Translations under genes and position numbers: made by a program
The notes under the pieces: model-generated
What the model saw: the letters and a program-made list of their open reading frames with translations, nothing else
Databases searched by the model: none
What the model was told of the DNA's origin: nothing
Source: Acholeplasma sp. CAG:878
GTDB taxonomy: Bacteria > Bacillota_I > Bacilli_A > RF39 > UBA660
Reading direction: 5' to 3'
DNA length: 52,018 nt
Assembly: GCA_000432255.1 (NCBI GenBank)
Contig: HF989912.1
Location: 1-52,018, forward strand
Shown here: piece by piece, positions 1 through 8,085 of the stretch
How the letters are laid out: each line of letters begins with the position of its first letter
Position numbering within the stretch: the first letter of the stretch is position 1

Positions 1-60
1 CCAAGAAACGGGGTTCATATCATAAAGAGGATTGGCTTTTTTATTTTGTCCTCTTTATAG
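1..60. other. Left-edge non-coding segment with two mutually exclusive hairpins
   Basis: Bases 22-31 and 49-58 are perfect inverted repeats (ATAAAGAGGA/TCCTCTTTAT). In addition CCAA at 1-4 can pair with TTGG at 32-35, directly followed by a T run, which looks like a terminator whose left arm starts at or before the window edge. The two pairings compete for bases 22-31. This could be the 3' end of an RNA or a leader expression platform entering from the left; no RNA family was recognised. Confidence 0.35.
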
Positions 61-70
61 GTTACATTTT

Positions 71-92
71 AAAAAGACCAATAGGTCTTTTT
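71..92 (-). terminator. Rho-independent terminator after the PBP1 gene
   Basis: AAAAAGACC (71-79), loop AATA, GGTCTTTTT (84-92). On the minus strand it directly follows and overlaps the PBP1 stop codon; it is symmetric enough to act in both directions. Confidence 0.8.
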
Positions 93-2886
93 ATTTGATT
101 TCAACTATTCTAGTTATAGTATTAGTGTAGTTTTTATATTTTATTTGATAAGTTATTTTAAATGTTTCAATATTATTGGTTGTTATATTATCAACAACTT
201 CATTATCACTTGCTCTTGTAATTGTTTTAATTATAGTAGCATTGCTAGTTACATCGATTAAATTTTCATAAACTACAATTGGTTTTTGAGTTTCGATATA
301 AGGACTATTAATTGAAAGTGTAATAACATCATCACCATTTAATTCAGATGTAATTATACTTTCTACTTTTTCTTTTTGGATTGTTAAATTAGCACCATCA
401 CTTATGTTATCTTTAAATATAGTATATGATGTTTTAACAACAAATGTAGTTGTTTCATCAATGTTGTATTTAATACTATTACTAGAAGTTGACGTGATAA
501 ATTTTAAATCATCATTTGTTTTAATGTAAACATTATATTGGATTGTACCTATTTTATTTTTATTGTAATTTAATCTTTCTTTTAAAGGATTAGCCTTTTG
601 TTCACCATACATTTTTGTGAATAAGTTATCTAGATAAGATTCATCTATAAAATCAGGTGTCTTAATAGCATCCCAACTAAGTGTATTAGTATTATCATCA
701 TAATTTAGATTTGTAACATTATCTAATTTAGAAAAACGTGTTGATACTTCAGTCGGTTGTTTACCATCTATAAATAAAGATTTAACTTTGTTTGCTTTAG
801 GTGTGAATTCACTAGCTAACTTAGCTTCTGGTAATTCTGTTTCAACTTCAACTTCAACTACATTATCAGGTTTTTCCCAAGTTGATTTTTTAGTATAAAC
901 TTTTTTAGCTATGGCTTGGAATAAATACTTTTGTCCAGTAGTTAACATTGTCATGTAATAATCTTTACTATTATATTCATATCCATACCATAAAGCAATT
1001 GCATAAGAATCATTGAAACTTGCAATCCAACGATTGCTAATTGCATTTTTAGGTAAATTATTCTTTTTAATATAATCTAAATCATAATCTGTTGTACCAG
1101 TTTTCGCACAATAATTAACTCCGTTAATATTCATACCAACTGCTGATTTACTTGTGTCTTCTAATACTTTTGTAATCATATAAGCTGTAGAAGGTTCCAT
1201 AGCTTTTCGTGTAATAGGGTTAACAGTATAAGTTTCTCCAGTTTCTAGGTAAGTTAAATAAGTAAAACTATGAGGTTCGATATAATATCCACCATTTGAG
1301 AAAGCAGCATAAGCAGCTGCAACTGTTAATGGAGATTCCCCAGTATAACCACCAATTGAATGTGCTTCGTGTAGGTACTTTTCTGGAGATAAACCTAGAT
1401 TTGTAACAAACTTTCTAACATCTTCTTTATTAAGTTGTTGGAACGCTTTTAAAGCTGTTATGTTTCTTGACTCTTTTAATGCGTTGTGAAGTGTCATCCA
1501 ACCAAAATATTTGTAATCCCAATTTCGTAATTTAATTCCATCAGAATATTCATAAGGAAGATCAATAAACGGAGTATAAGTAGACCATCCCAAATATTCT
1601 ATGCCAGGAGCATAATCATATAAAGGTTTAGCTGTTGAACCAATTTGTCGTTTCATCATAGTAGCATTATTTTGAACTTTTTCTCCTTTGATATTTCTGC
1701 CGGCTCCAATTGCAGTAATTGCTCCGGTTTTAACATCAATTACAACAGTTGCTCCTTGAATTTTATCATTTTCCCATTTGAAAGTTTCACCTTTCATAAT
1801 ACTATTTATATTGTCTTGTTGGTCTTTATTCATAGTTGAATAAATAGCCATTGGAACAGAATAAGGGTCTTTTCCGGTTCTTTTAATTACTTCCATAACA
1901 ACTGTGTCGATAAAATCACGATATTCTTGTGCTTTTTCATTTTTATATAATAGTTTATCAACAGTTAAATTAATAGCAATATCATATTCTTCTTTAGTTA
2001 TATAATTGTGTCTTAACATTAAACTTAAAACCTGTTTTCTTCTTGCTTCACAAGAATCAGGATTTATATTAGGGTCATAACCAACTGGTGCTTGGAAAAG
2101 TCCGGCTATCATAGCTGCTTCAGCAAGGTTCATGTTTTTTGCACTCTTTCCAAAATAAGAACGACTTGCTTGTTCAACTCCCCAATTACCACTTCCTAAA
2201 TAATTTGAATTAACATATAGTTCAATTATTTCCTCTTTTGTATATTGTTTTTCAATCTTAAATACAGATAAATAAATATCAGTAAATTTACGAATAATTC
2301 CTTCTATTCCAGATGCTTCTGTAGATGTAAAACTATTTTTAGCAACTTGCATGGTAAGAGTTGAGGCACCACCTCCGCCTCGTCCTAAAACTTGGTTAAA
2401 AGAAGCTTTTAAAAATCTAGGCAAGTCAACTCCATTGTGTTGGAAAAAGCGAGAGTCTTCAGTAGCAATAATCGCATCTACTAAAACTTCGGGAATTTCA
2501 TCATAAATAAGATTTTTTCTTATTTTATCTCCTAGTTTAGCCATTACTTCGTTGTTATTATAATATATAACAGAAGCTTCTTTATTATATAAGTTATCAG
2601 TATTGAATTCTGGGGCTTTGACAACTATATAAGCAAAAAACGCAATACTAGCAAGTAAGGCAAATATACCAAGTGTAAATATAACTAATAATATAGCCTT
2701 AAACTTTTCTTTTTTGTTTTTGCTAGGTTTTCCTATAAGAATTACTATAATATCTAAAAATAGTAGTAATATAAAAGTTCTTGTAAAACCAACAACTAAT
2801 GTTCCTATTATTAAAAGTATAATACTAATAATTCCTACCCACATAATAAAAGGTTCTTTTTTTATGTAATTAATTAATTTATTCAT
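91..2886 (-). CDS. ponA: Class A penicillin-binding protein (PBP1, bifunctional peptidoglycan synthase)
   Basis: Polymerises lipid II glycan strands and cross-links stem peptides at the outer face of the membrane. The glycosyltransferase domain carries EDSRFF at about residues 143-148 followed by a G-rich stretch and STLTMQVAKN. The transpeptidase domain shows the serine motif STAK near residue 415, SRN, and KTGTT near residue 600. A C-terminal extension of more than 200 residues contains a fibronectin-III-like part, as in Bacillus PBP1. The N-terminus is unusual: three hydrophobic segments (about 12-32, 36-52, 62-88) instead of the usual single anchor. The start overlaps the recU stop by 4 bases (recU-ponA operon order). 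GpsB, a known PBP1 partner in Bacillus, is encoded just beyond recU on the other strand. Confidence 0.96.
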   Translation of the reverse strand: MNKLINYIKKEPFIMWVGIISIILLIIGTLVVGFTRTFILLLFLDIIVILIGKPSKNKKEKFKAILLVIFTLGIFALLASIAFFAYIVVKAPEFNTDNLYNKEASVIYYNNNEVMAKLGDKIRKNLIYDEIPEVLVDAIIATEDSRFFQHNGVDLPRFLKASFNQVLGRGGGGASTLTMQVAKNSFTSTEASGIEGIIRKFTDIYLSVFKIEKQYTKEEIIELYVNSNYLGSGNWGVEQASRSYFGKSAKNMNLAEAAMIAGLFQAPVGYDPNINPDSCEARRKQVLSLMLRHNYITKEEYDIAINLTVDKLLYKNEKAQEYRDFIDTVVMEVIKRTGKDPYSVPMAIYSTMNKDQQDNINSIMKGETFKWENDKIQGATVVIDVKTGAITAIGAGRNIKGEKVQNNATMMKRQIGSTAKPLYDYAPGIEYLGWSTYTPFIDLPYEYSDGIKLRNWDYKYFGWMTLHNALKESRNITALKAFQQLNKEDVRKFVTNLGLSPEKYLHEAHSIGGYTGESPLTVAAAYAAFSNGGYYIEPHSFTYLTYLETGETYTVNPITRKAMEPSTAYMITKVLEDTSKSAVGMNINGVNYCAKTGTTDYDLDYIKKNNLPKNAISNRWIASFNDSYAIALWYGYEYNSKDYYMTMLTTGQKYLFQAIAKKVYTKKSTWEKPDNVVEVEVETELPEAKLASEFTPKANKVKSLFIDGKQPTEVSTRFSKLDNVTNLNYDDNTNTLSWDAIKTPDFIDESYLDNLFTKMYGEQKANPLKERLNYNKNKIGTIQYNVYIKTNDDLKFITSTSSNSIKYNIDETTTFVVKTSYTIFKDNISDGANLTIQKEKVESIITSELNGDDVITLSINSPYIETQKPIVVYENLIDVTSNATIIKTITRASDNEVVDNITTNNIETFKITYQIKYKNYTNTITRIVEIK

Positions 2887-3440
2887 TCTATCACTCCTTC
2901 AATTATTTTTAAATAATCTAAATAAGGTCTAAATCCTTGTTTAATAATGTATCCGTGTTCTTGAAAATAAGAAAGTGGGATTGATTTTCTTTTTTGTTCT
3001 TCTATAAATTCTATTAATTTACTACATTCTAATAAGAAAGTTAAATTTTCTTTTGTAAATCTAACAATTATAAAACCGTACCCACCATGTCTAGTTATAG
3101 CTTCAAGGTGTTTTATTTGATGAGGATGAATATTGGATAAAGGAAGATAATTAAAAGAAGTTTCTTTCGCTTCAAAATCTATATATTTTCCTTTATATAC
3201 ACCATTATAATCTGTTGTCGATGGTATTAGAAAATGAGCTTCTCTTATTACAGCATCATTTCTTGCGTGATAATCAACTTTATTAACTGTAATAGGTGTA
3301 GGTTTTTTATAAATAACAGCAATATCATTATTTAAGTAATATTTATTTGTCTCATTTATTTCGTTTTCTAAGTTCATCCCTCTATTACCTGTTTTGGTAA
3401 TCTTTTTGTATTCTTTATTAAGACCGTTAGGATATTTCAT
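2883..3440 (-). CDS. recU: Holliday junction resolvase RecU
   Basis: Endonuclease that resolves four-way junctions in recombination and chromosome segregation. The 185-residue protein has the RecU signature NRGMNLENEIN near the N-terminus, KKPTPI, and the nuclease core STTDYNGVYKGKYIDFEAKE with the metal-binding D and E-x-K residues. The next gene, PBP1, starts inside its stop codon, the same coupling as in Bacillus. A Shine-Dalgarno GGTGAGG (complement of 3443-3449) and a TATAAT -10 (complement of 3456-3461) lie directly upstream, so the operon promoter is very close to the start codon. Confidence 0.95.
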   Translation of the reverse strand: MKYPNGLNKEYKKITKTGNRGMNLENEINETNKYYLNNDIAVIYKKPTPITVNKVDYHARNDAVIREAHFLIPSTTDYNGVYKGKYIDFEAKETSFNYLPLSNIHPHQIKHLEAITRHGGYGFIIVRFTKENLTFLLECSKLIEFIEEQKRKSIPLSYFQEHGYIIKQGFRPYLDYLKIIEGVIE

Positions 3441-3539
3441 AACCTCACCATTATTATTATACTATATATTTTTGATTTTTTCTATTAAATTTATAATATT
3501 ATTATCTAGTTTTGTCGAAACTAATGAAAGTAATCAAGA

Positions 3540-3653
3540 AATGTGTTTTAATAATAATATGAGACAAGATCATATAGAAACATTATTTAATGATATGCTT
3601 GATGATATTAGGTATATCAAGTTGGCTACCTATTTTAAAGGAATAAATAGGTA
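3540..3653 (+). other. Possible 37-codon ORF or small RNA before gpsB
   Basis: The divergent gap between recU and gpsB contains an open frame from ATG 3540 to TAG 3653 whose end lies inside a strong terminator hairpin. There is no good Shine-Dalgarno site and no recognised homology. A TATAAT-like box lies at 3492-3497 with only a poorly spaced -35. It may be a short transcript of its own or chance. Confidence 0.2.
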
Positions 3654-3660
3654 GCTCTTT
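3625..3660 (+). terminator. Terminator upstream of gpsB promoter
   Basis: Eleven-base stem GCTACCTATTT (3625-3635) and AAATAGGTAGC (3645-3655) followed by TCTTTT. It insulates gpsB from upstream plus-strand transcription, implying that some transcript ends here. Confidence 0.7.
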
Positions 3661-3664
3661 TCAC

Positions 3665-3694
3665 TTGACAAAGATGTTATAAACATTATATAAT
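3665..3694 (+). promoter_or_regulatory. Sigma-A promoter for gpsB (and probably rnpB)
   Basis: TTGACA at 3665-3670, 18-base spacer, TATAAT at 3689-3694: both hexamers match the housekeeping consensus exactly. The gpsB start codon lies 24 bases downstream. Confidence 0.85.
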
Positions 3695-3718
3695 TATATT
3701 ATTAATTGAGGTGATTTT

Positions 3719-4042
3719 ATGTTTCAAGAGAGAATTATGTTAACGGTTAATGACATTTATAATAAAGAATTTAAATTAGATACAAGAGGATATAGACCAC
3801 AAGAGGTAGATAAATATTTAGATGTTATTATGCGTGATTATGAAGAATTTATATCTATTATTAAAGAACAGAATCATGAAATCAAACAATTAACTGAAGA
3901 TAATTTACAATTAAAACAAGAAATTAGGATTTTACGAACTAAGATAGAAGCATTAAAAGATACTGATAATGATAGTGGTTCTAGTAATGTTGATGTTTTA
4001 AAAAGATTATCGAATTTAGAAAAAATAATATACGGAAAATAA
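3719..4042 (+). CDS. gpsB: Cell division regulator GpsB (DivIVA-like)
   Basis: Small cytoplasmic coiled-coil protein that couples division and side-wall synthesis by binding PBPs. Its 107 residues show the DivIVA/GpsB N-terminal motif (LTVNDIYNKEF, GYRPQEVDKYLD), then a heptad-rich coiled coil (about 45-80) and a short C-terminal helix, the normal GpsB architecture and size. The ATG at 3719 is preceded by GAGGTG at good spacing; an internal Met at 3737 is possible but has no ribosome site. The stop overlaps the first base pairs of RNase P RNA, the gpsB-rnpB order of Bacillus. Confidence 0.93.
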   Translation: MFQERIMLTVNDIYNKEFKLDTRGYRPQEVDKYLDVIMRDYEEFISIIKEQNHEIKQLTEDNLQLKQEIRILRTKIEALKDTDNDSGSSNVDVLKRLSNLEKIIYGK

Positions 4043-4372
4043 TACTAGGCAAACGCTGCATAATTATGTAGAGGAAAGTCCATGCTTGCACTATCTGTGA
4101 TGATAGTAGTGATTGTGCATAGGGTAACCTATGGTAGTTTATAACTAACGGCGTCGAACTTATCCAGTTTGGATATTATTAGATGTAAAGTGCCGCAGTG
4201 ACGAATCTTTTGGTAACAAAAGGGTGAAACGGGTAAACCCCACAAGCAAGAAACCCAAATTATGGTAGGGGAATCTGATTTAGGGAATAAGAACCGAAGT
4301 TGGAATCGAGTAATCGATAGATAGATGTTTGCCCCTTTCTTATGAAAGGACAGAACGTGGCTTATTAGTGTT
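4041..4372 (+). ncRNA. rnpB: RNase P RNA, class B
   Basis: Catalytic RNA that matures tRNA 5' ends. Conserved blocks are visible: GAGGAAAGTCCATGC near the 5' end, AGTGCCGCAGTGACGAA, GAAACCCAAATT followed by GGTAGGGGAA, and the ATAGATAG block close to ACAGAACGTGGCTTA at the 3' end. The outermost helix pairs 4041-4048 with 4365-4372, which sets both ends. A T-rich tract follows at 4371-4381 and probably ends transcription. It lacks its own clear promoter and follows gpsB without a gap. Confidence 0.96.
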
Positions 4373-4403
4373 GTTTTTTTGTTTATTAAATTTTGAGGTG
4401 ACT

Positions 4404-4871
4404 ATGAAAGAAATAGGCGAAAGGCTAAGAGAAGCAAGAGAAAGTATTGGAATATCTATAGATGAGGTATCCGAAGACTTAAAATTAGACCAAGAACAAA
4501 TAATTAATGTTGAAAATGGTAATGTTGATGCTTTTAAAGATATTTTTAATTTGAAATATTTTATTAGAGATTATGCTAAATATTTAGGTTTAGATAAAGA
4601 AGAAATGGTCGATGACTTTAACGAGTATTTATTTGATTATACATCTAAGTTATCACTTGAAGACATTAAAAAAGAGGTAAGTTTAAAGGATGATGGACCA
4701 AGAATCCAATCACCATATACTTTAGAATCCAAAGATGAGAAGAAAAGACTAATGTTAACATATATTATTATGGGACTATTATTGGTGGTTATTGGATACT
4801 TTGTTGTAACTATGATTATAGGTAACAATGATGATATTAATGACCAAATTGTAATGAGGGATGTTAAATGA
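4404..4871 (+). CDS. RodZ/YmfM-like helix-turn-helix membrane protein
   Basis: Predicted membrane-anchored shape factor linking MreB-type filaments to wall synthesis. Residues 1-70 form an HTH_25/RodZ-type domain (EIGERLREARESIGISIDEV), followed by an acidic linker, one transmembrane helix (about 115-140) and a very short outside tail, shorter than in classical RodZ. The start at 4404 is chosen because GAGGTG lies at 4395-4400; an upstream in-frame extension would lie inside RNase P RNA. The stop codon overlaps the pgsA start (ATGA), matching the Bacillus ymfM-pgsA pair. Confidence 0.85.
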   Translation: MKEIGERLREARESIGISIDEVSEDLKLDQEQIINVENGNVDAFKDIFNLKYFIRDYAKYLGLDKEEMVDDFNEYLFDYTSKLSLEDIKKEVSLKDDGPRIQSPYTLESKDEKKRLMLTYIIMGLLLVVIGYFVVTMIIGNNDDINDQIVMRDVK

Positions 4872-5479
4872 ATTTACCAAATAAATTGACAGTATTTAGA
4901 ATATTTATAACAATTTTTATAATTATAATTTTGTTATTTCCATTTCATGCAATCGGTATATCTTCGATTAAATTGTTTATAAATGAATCAATCGTTGTTT
5001 CATTAAAATATATCATTGCTGGCGTTTTATTTATAATTGGTTGTTTAACTGATTTTGTAGATGGTTATATTGCAAGAAAATATAATATGGTAACAGAACT
5101 AGGTAAAATGTTAGATGCTATAGCTGATAAAATATTAGTTAACTCTGTTTTAATTATTTTAGCAGCGCAAGGAATAATACATCCATTAATTCCAGTTATA
5201 ATTGTATCTCGTGATACTATTGTAGATGTTATAAAAATGATTGTTGGAAACAAAAAAGGAGCAGTTGCAGCTATTAAATCAGGTAAAATAAAAACAACAT
5301 TTATGATGGTTGGTTTAAGTTTAACTTTATTTAATAATTTACCATTTGAATTATGGAATTTAAAAATTTCTAGTTTGTTTCTTATAATAGCAACAGTGTT
5401 ATCTATTTACTCGGGAATTGAATATTATAAACAAAACAAATTATATATTTTAAGTGATACATCAAAAATTACCCAATAA
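4868..5479 (+). CDS. pgsA: CDP-diacylglycerol-glycerol-3-phosphate 3-phosphatidyltransferase PgsA
   Basis: Makes phosphatidylglycerophosphate, the committed step of phosphatidylglycerol synthesis, in the membrane. The 203-residue polytopic protein carries the complete CDP-alcohol phosphotransferase motif DFVDGYIARKYN followed by G-x3-D-x3-D (GKMLDAIAD) at about residues 62-90. Translation is likely coupled to the RodZ-like gene through the ATGA overlap. The gene ends in a shared bidirectional terminator. In Bacillus, cinA and recA follow; here recA lies 23 kb away. Confidence 0.94.
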   Translation: MNLPNKLTVFRIFITIFIIIILLFPFHAIGISSIKLFINESIVVSLKYIIAGVLFIIGCLTDFVDGYIARKYNMVTELGKMLDAIADKILVNSVLIILAAQGIIHPLIPVIIVSRDTIVDVIKMIVGNKKGAVAAIKSGKIKTTFMMVGLSLTLFNNLPFELWNLKISSLFLIIATVLSIYSGIEYYKQNKLYILSDTSKITQ

Positions 5480-5491
5480 AGGGTAATTTTT
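5464..5491. terminator. Bidirectional terminator after pgsA
   Basis: AAAAATTACCC (5464-5474), 6-base loop, GGGTAATTTTT (5481-5491). It serves pgsA on plus and the collagen-like remnant on minus. Confidence 0.85.
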
Positions 5492-5972
5492 AATTTGATA
5501 TCTTAATTATATTTAAATAAGCACTTGTACCAGCAGATAAAGTCATTGTTGTACCAGTTGATGCCTTTATTCCAAGACTTACTTCATCTTTATCAGTTAA
5601 TTTAGTAATTAAACTTCCCATAAAAGTTTCACTGGCGTTAGCTTCAACAGTTTTAACAATTGAAGAACCGTTAATTACATTACTATTTTCAAAAACTTCG
5701 AATGTAATAGTTGCAGCTTCACTAGATGAACCTTGAAAGAAGTAATCAATTTGATAGACTCCTGTTTCATTAATATTTAATGTGTTTCCAGTTATGTCAG
5801 TTATACCAAAAAGCGGACCCAAATTAGATAATGGAACTACTTCTTCGGTATTAGCCTCAAGCGTTATAGCATCTCCATTGATTGAATACTTTCTCCCATA
5901 AACACCAATGGCTGCTGGTCCTGCTGGTCCAGTATCTAGATTTAATAAGTCTACTTTTTGAATTTTAAGAAT
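5490..5972 (-). pseudogene. C-terminal remnant of a collagen-like exosporium (BclA-type) protein
   Basis: Read on the minus strand, the frame opens after a TAA at 5973-5975 with no normal start codon and encodes LDTGPAGPAAIGVYG, the end of a Gly-X-Y tract, followed by about 140 residues that look like the beta-sandwich (C1q/TNF-like) C-terminal domain of BclA-type exosporium glycoproteins (GVYQIDYFFQGSS, SAGTSAYLNIIKI). Only a TTG at 5822 could start the domain by itself. The 5' side runs directly into the CmpB-like gene. A matching N-terminal remnant lies at 6729-6833 on the same strand. This is best read as the back half of a disrupted gene. Confidence 0.7.
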
Positions 5973-6595
5973 TTAACCCTAGGAAAAGCATTTAAAACTC
6001 TTCGTTTTAATAGCTTTTTCTTTATTTTATCATTAATTAATTCTCTAATTTCTGTAGTTGAATCAGAATCAAATTTTTTGATTTTATTTTTAATATCAAA
6101 TGTTACAATAAGTGATGTAATAAAATCAAAAACAAATATAACTAAACATATAACACTTATTATAATTAATAATTTAGGATTTAGTTTTCCTAATAAATTA
6201 ACTAACCAAGGATTAATTAAGTAAATTAATAAAAGACTTAAAAATCCAAAACCTAATCCATTTTTTAAACAAACACGGCCGTTTATATTAAATTTTGAAT
6301 TAGAGTAATCCCACCATCTAGCATTAAATAATTTTTCCATATTGAAACTAATCATGTATTCAATAAATGTACATATAAAAATTGCAAGTAAAAAAACTGT
6401 TAATGGATTATCTTTGTATTGTGTTAGATAAAGGGCCATTATTAAAGCACTATAACCATAAATTGGAATATAAGGCCCTATTAAAAACCCCCTATTAATA
6501 AATTTTTTTGTTCCTATGTAAACATAAGTAACTTCAACAAACCATCCGATTACTGAATATATAAAAAATAGTAAAAAATAAAATAAAAAATTCAT
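5951..6595 (-). CDS. CmpB-like membrane protein (putative ABC-transporter type IV, PF06541)
   Basis: Polytopic membrane protein of 214 residues with about five hydrophobic segments and the family motifs GFLIGPYIPIYGYSAL and EKLFNARWWDYS followed by NINGRVCL. Members of this family occur widely in Firmicutes; their transport role is not established. It has its own promoter (TTGTTA-17-TATAAT) and an ATG preceded by AAGTGATTGA. Its last codons overlap the truncated collagen-like remnant in another frame, so it sits exactly between the two halves of that broken gene. A basic C-terminal tail (KKKLLKRR, FLKFKK) is visible. Confidence 0.8.
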   Translation of the reverse strand: MNFLFYFLLFFIYSVIGWFVEVTYVYIGTKKFINRGFLIGPYIPIYGYSALIMALYLTQYKDNPLTVFLLAIFICTFIEYMISFNMEKLFNARWWDYSNSKFNINGRVCLKNGLGFGFLSLLLIYLINPWLVNLLGKLNPKLLIIISVICLVIFVFDFITSLIVTFDIKNKIKKFDSDSTTEIRELINDKIKKKLLKRRVLNAFPRVKFLKFKK

Positions 6596-6614
6596 TCAAT
6601 CACTTCCAAAAAAC

Positions 6615-6643
6615 ATTATAACATATTATAAATTCAATAACAA
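6615..6643 (-). promoter_or_regulatory. Promoter of the CmpB-like gene
   Basis: Minus strand: TTGTTA (complement of 6638-6643), 17-base spacer, TATAAT (complement of 6615-6620), 20 bases before the start codon. Confidence 0.65.
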
Positions 6644-6678
6644 ATTGTTTTGTAAAAATATGTCAAACCATTGTAGAC

Positions 6679-6710
6679 AAAATGTATTTTAAAAAGTTAA
6701 AATACATTTT
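6679..6710. terminator. Twelve-base-pair inverted repeat between collagen-like remnant and CmpB-like gene
   Basis: AAAATGTATTTT (6679-6690), 8-base loop, AAAATACATTTT (6699-6710). It lies just after the stop of the N-terminal collagen-like remnant and can terminate in either direction. Confidence 0.55.
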
Positions 6711-6728
6711 GATTTTTGTTTTATTAAA

Positions 6729-6833
6729 TCATCCAGTAGGTCCAATTGGTCCAATTACTCCTAAACATGGAGGTTTTAGTTTTTGCGCTTTTTTTATTTT
6801 GCAAATGGCTTTATCATATATAGATTTATTAAT
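6729..6833 (-). pseudogene. N-terminal remnant of a collagen-like exosporium protein
   Basis: On the minus strand a good ribosome site, AGAGAGGTG (complement of 6839-6847), is followed by an open frame of 34 codons with a basic N-terminus (about residues 9-18) that ends CLGVIGPIGPTG and then TGA, three Gly-X-Y triplets into a collagen-like tract. The only in-frame initiator at correct spacing is an unusual ATT, so the start may also be mutated. A sigma-K-like -10 (CATAACTTA) lies upstream, as expected for an exosporium gene. Together with 5490-5972 it represents one gene split by about 750 bases. Confidence 0.55.
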
Positions 6834-6853
6834 AATATCACCTCTCTTTACTA

Positions 6854-6862
6854 TAAGTTATG
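6854..6862 (-). promoter_or_regulatory. Sigma-K-like -10 element upstream of the collagen-like remnant
   Basis: Minus strand CATAACTTA matches CATAnnnTA of late mother-cell promoters. No AC element is found at 16-17 bases upstream, so the match is partial. Confidence 0.35.
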
Positions 6863-6951
6863 TACAAACTAAAATTTTGAATGTGCATGTATAATGTTTT
6901 AAAAAAATTGCTTTAAATTTTATATTTTGATATTATATAAATGGTGGTTAT

Positions 6952-7422
6952 ATGTCAAAGGTGAGTAATGTTTTAAATATGTTAGAATACTTAAGTACTG
7001 GTAGAAAGTATAGTATCAAAGAATTGGCTGAAAAGTTAGAAGTTACGCCTAGAATGGTAAGAGTATATAAAGATGAATTAGAAAAAGCAGGTATTTATGT
7101 AGACACTATAAAAGGAATGTATGGTGGGTATATTTTAAATCAAAACATAACTGTTCCTAAAAGATTTATAGAACCAAAACCTATAGTTTTTGAAAATAAA
7201 GAATTTTATAATACGCTTAGTAAAGCAATTAAAGAAGAAAGAAAATGTTATATTGAATACTATTCTAAAAATAATGATATTTCAAAAAGAATCATCCATC
7301 CCTATGCTTTAATATTACTTAATAATCAATTAGGAGTAGCCGCTTATTGCGAGTTAAAAGATGAAATTAGACATTTTTATTTAAAAAGAATAAAAACGAT
7401 TAAAATATTAGATAAATTTTAA
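6952..7422 (+). CDS. WYL-domain transcriptional regulator
   Basis: Predicted DNA-binding regulator of 156 residues. Residues 1-60 form a DeoR/HTH_11-type winged helix (KYSIKELAEKLEVTPRMVRVYK then a GGY turn), and residues about 85-156 form a compact WYL domain, a ligand-sensing module that often binds nucleotides or nucleic acid. It is much shorter than the usual ~300-residue WYL proteins because the C-terminal extension domain is missing. GGTGG precedes ATG 6952. The ITP pyrophosphatase gene follows after 57 bases and could be co-transcribed. Target genes are unknown. Confidence 0.85.
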   Translation: MSKVSNVLNMLEYLSTGRKYSIKELAEKLEVTPRMVRVYKDELEKAGIYVDTIKGMYGGYILNQNITVPKRFIEPKPIVFENKEFYNTLSKAIKEERKCYIEYYSKNNDISKRIIHPYALILLNNQLGVAAYCELKDEIRHFYLKRIKTIKILDKF

Positions 7423-7479
7423 AACTGACATATATATTTCCTCTTCTTTTGATAATATTGAGATTAAGAGGTGTTTAAA

Positions 7480-8085
7480 ATGAATATTACTTATGTAACA
7501 GGAAATTATGGAAAGTATTTAGGAGTAAAAAAAATTTTTTCTCAAAATGAACTTTCTCTTTCTTTTTTTGAATGTGATTTATATGAACCAAATATTAATG
7601 ATATTGATGTTATATCAAAAGCTAAGGTAATTTCTGCTTATAAATTATTAAATAAACCTTGTTTTGTAATTGATAGTGGATTTTATATTGAAGATTATCC
7701 TTTAAAACCAAATTATCCAGGTGCGTTTGTAAAACGAAGTGGTATTAGTAGCAATATTGATGAATTGTTGAAAACAATGGAAAATGTAGATAATAGAAAA
7801 TGTAAATTTGTTGATTGTCTAACATTTTACGATGGAGAAGATTTTTATACATTTCATGGATTAAGTGAAGGAAATTTATCTTATACTAAAAAAGGGAAAA
7901 CCAGTTATAGCAATTTATCAAATTTATGGTATGTATTTATTCCTAATAATTGTACTAAAACATTGGCAGAAATGAACGAAGAAGAAAGAGAAAATAGATG
8001 TGATAATCACACATCGGCAACTTTAGAGTTTGTTAATTGGTATAAAAATGTATATTTAAAAAAAGATAAAGTTCTTTGTAAATAA
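7480..8085 (+). CDS. Non-canonical purine NTP pyrophosphatase (RdgB/HAM1 family)
   Basis: Hydrolyses dITP/XTP-type nucleotides to monophosphates, keeping them out of DNA and RNA. N-terminal nucleotide-binding motif YVTGNYGKY, the FVIDSGFYIED motif (DSG), YPGAFVKR and late NLWYVFIP are HAM1 family landmarks; length (201 aa) is normal. The ATG at 7480 is preferred over the upstream GTG because GAGGTG at 7468-7473 forms the ribosome site. It is more diverged than typical RdgB (SNLWY where SDxxF is usual), so substrate range may differ. It is followed by two terminator-like hairpins. Confidence 0.85.
   Translation: MNITYVTGNYGKYLGVKKIFSQNELSLSFFECDLYEPNINDIDVISKAKVISAYKLLNKPCFVIDSGFYIEDYPLKPNYPGAFVKRSGISSNIDELLKTMENVDNRKCKFVDCLTFYDGEDFYTFHGLSEGNLSYTKKGKTSYSNLSNLWYVFIPNNCTKTLAEMNEEERENRCDNHTSATLEFVNWYKNVYLKKDKVLCK

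Noticed and set aside
5951..5972. Programmed -1 frameshift fusing the CmpB-like protein to the collagen-like C-terminal domain (AAA AAG before TAG)
   Set aside because: The heptamer is C AAA AAG rather than A AAA AAG, no downstream pseudoknot was seen, and the separate N-terminal remnant explains the fragment better as a broken gene.
6682..6894. Plus-strand ORF containing PVGPIGPI
   Set aside because: The Gly-Pro pattern comes from the antisense of the minus-strand collagen-like remnant; there is no ribosome site and the start lies in an inverted repeat.
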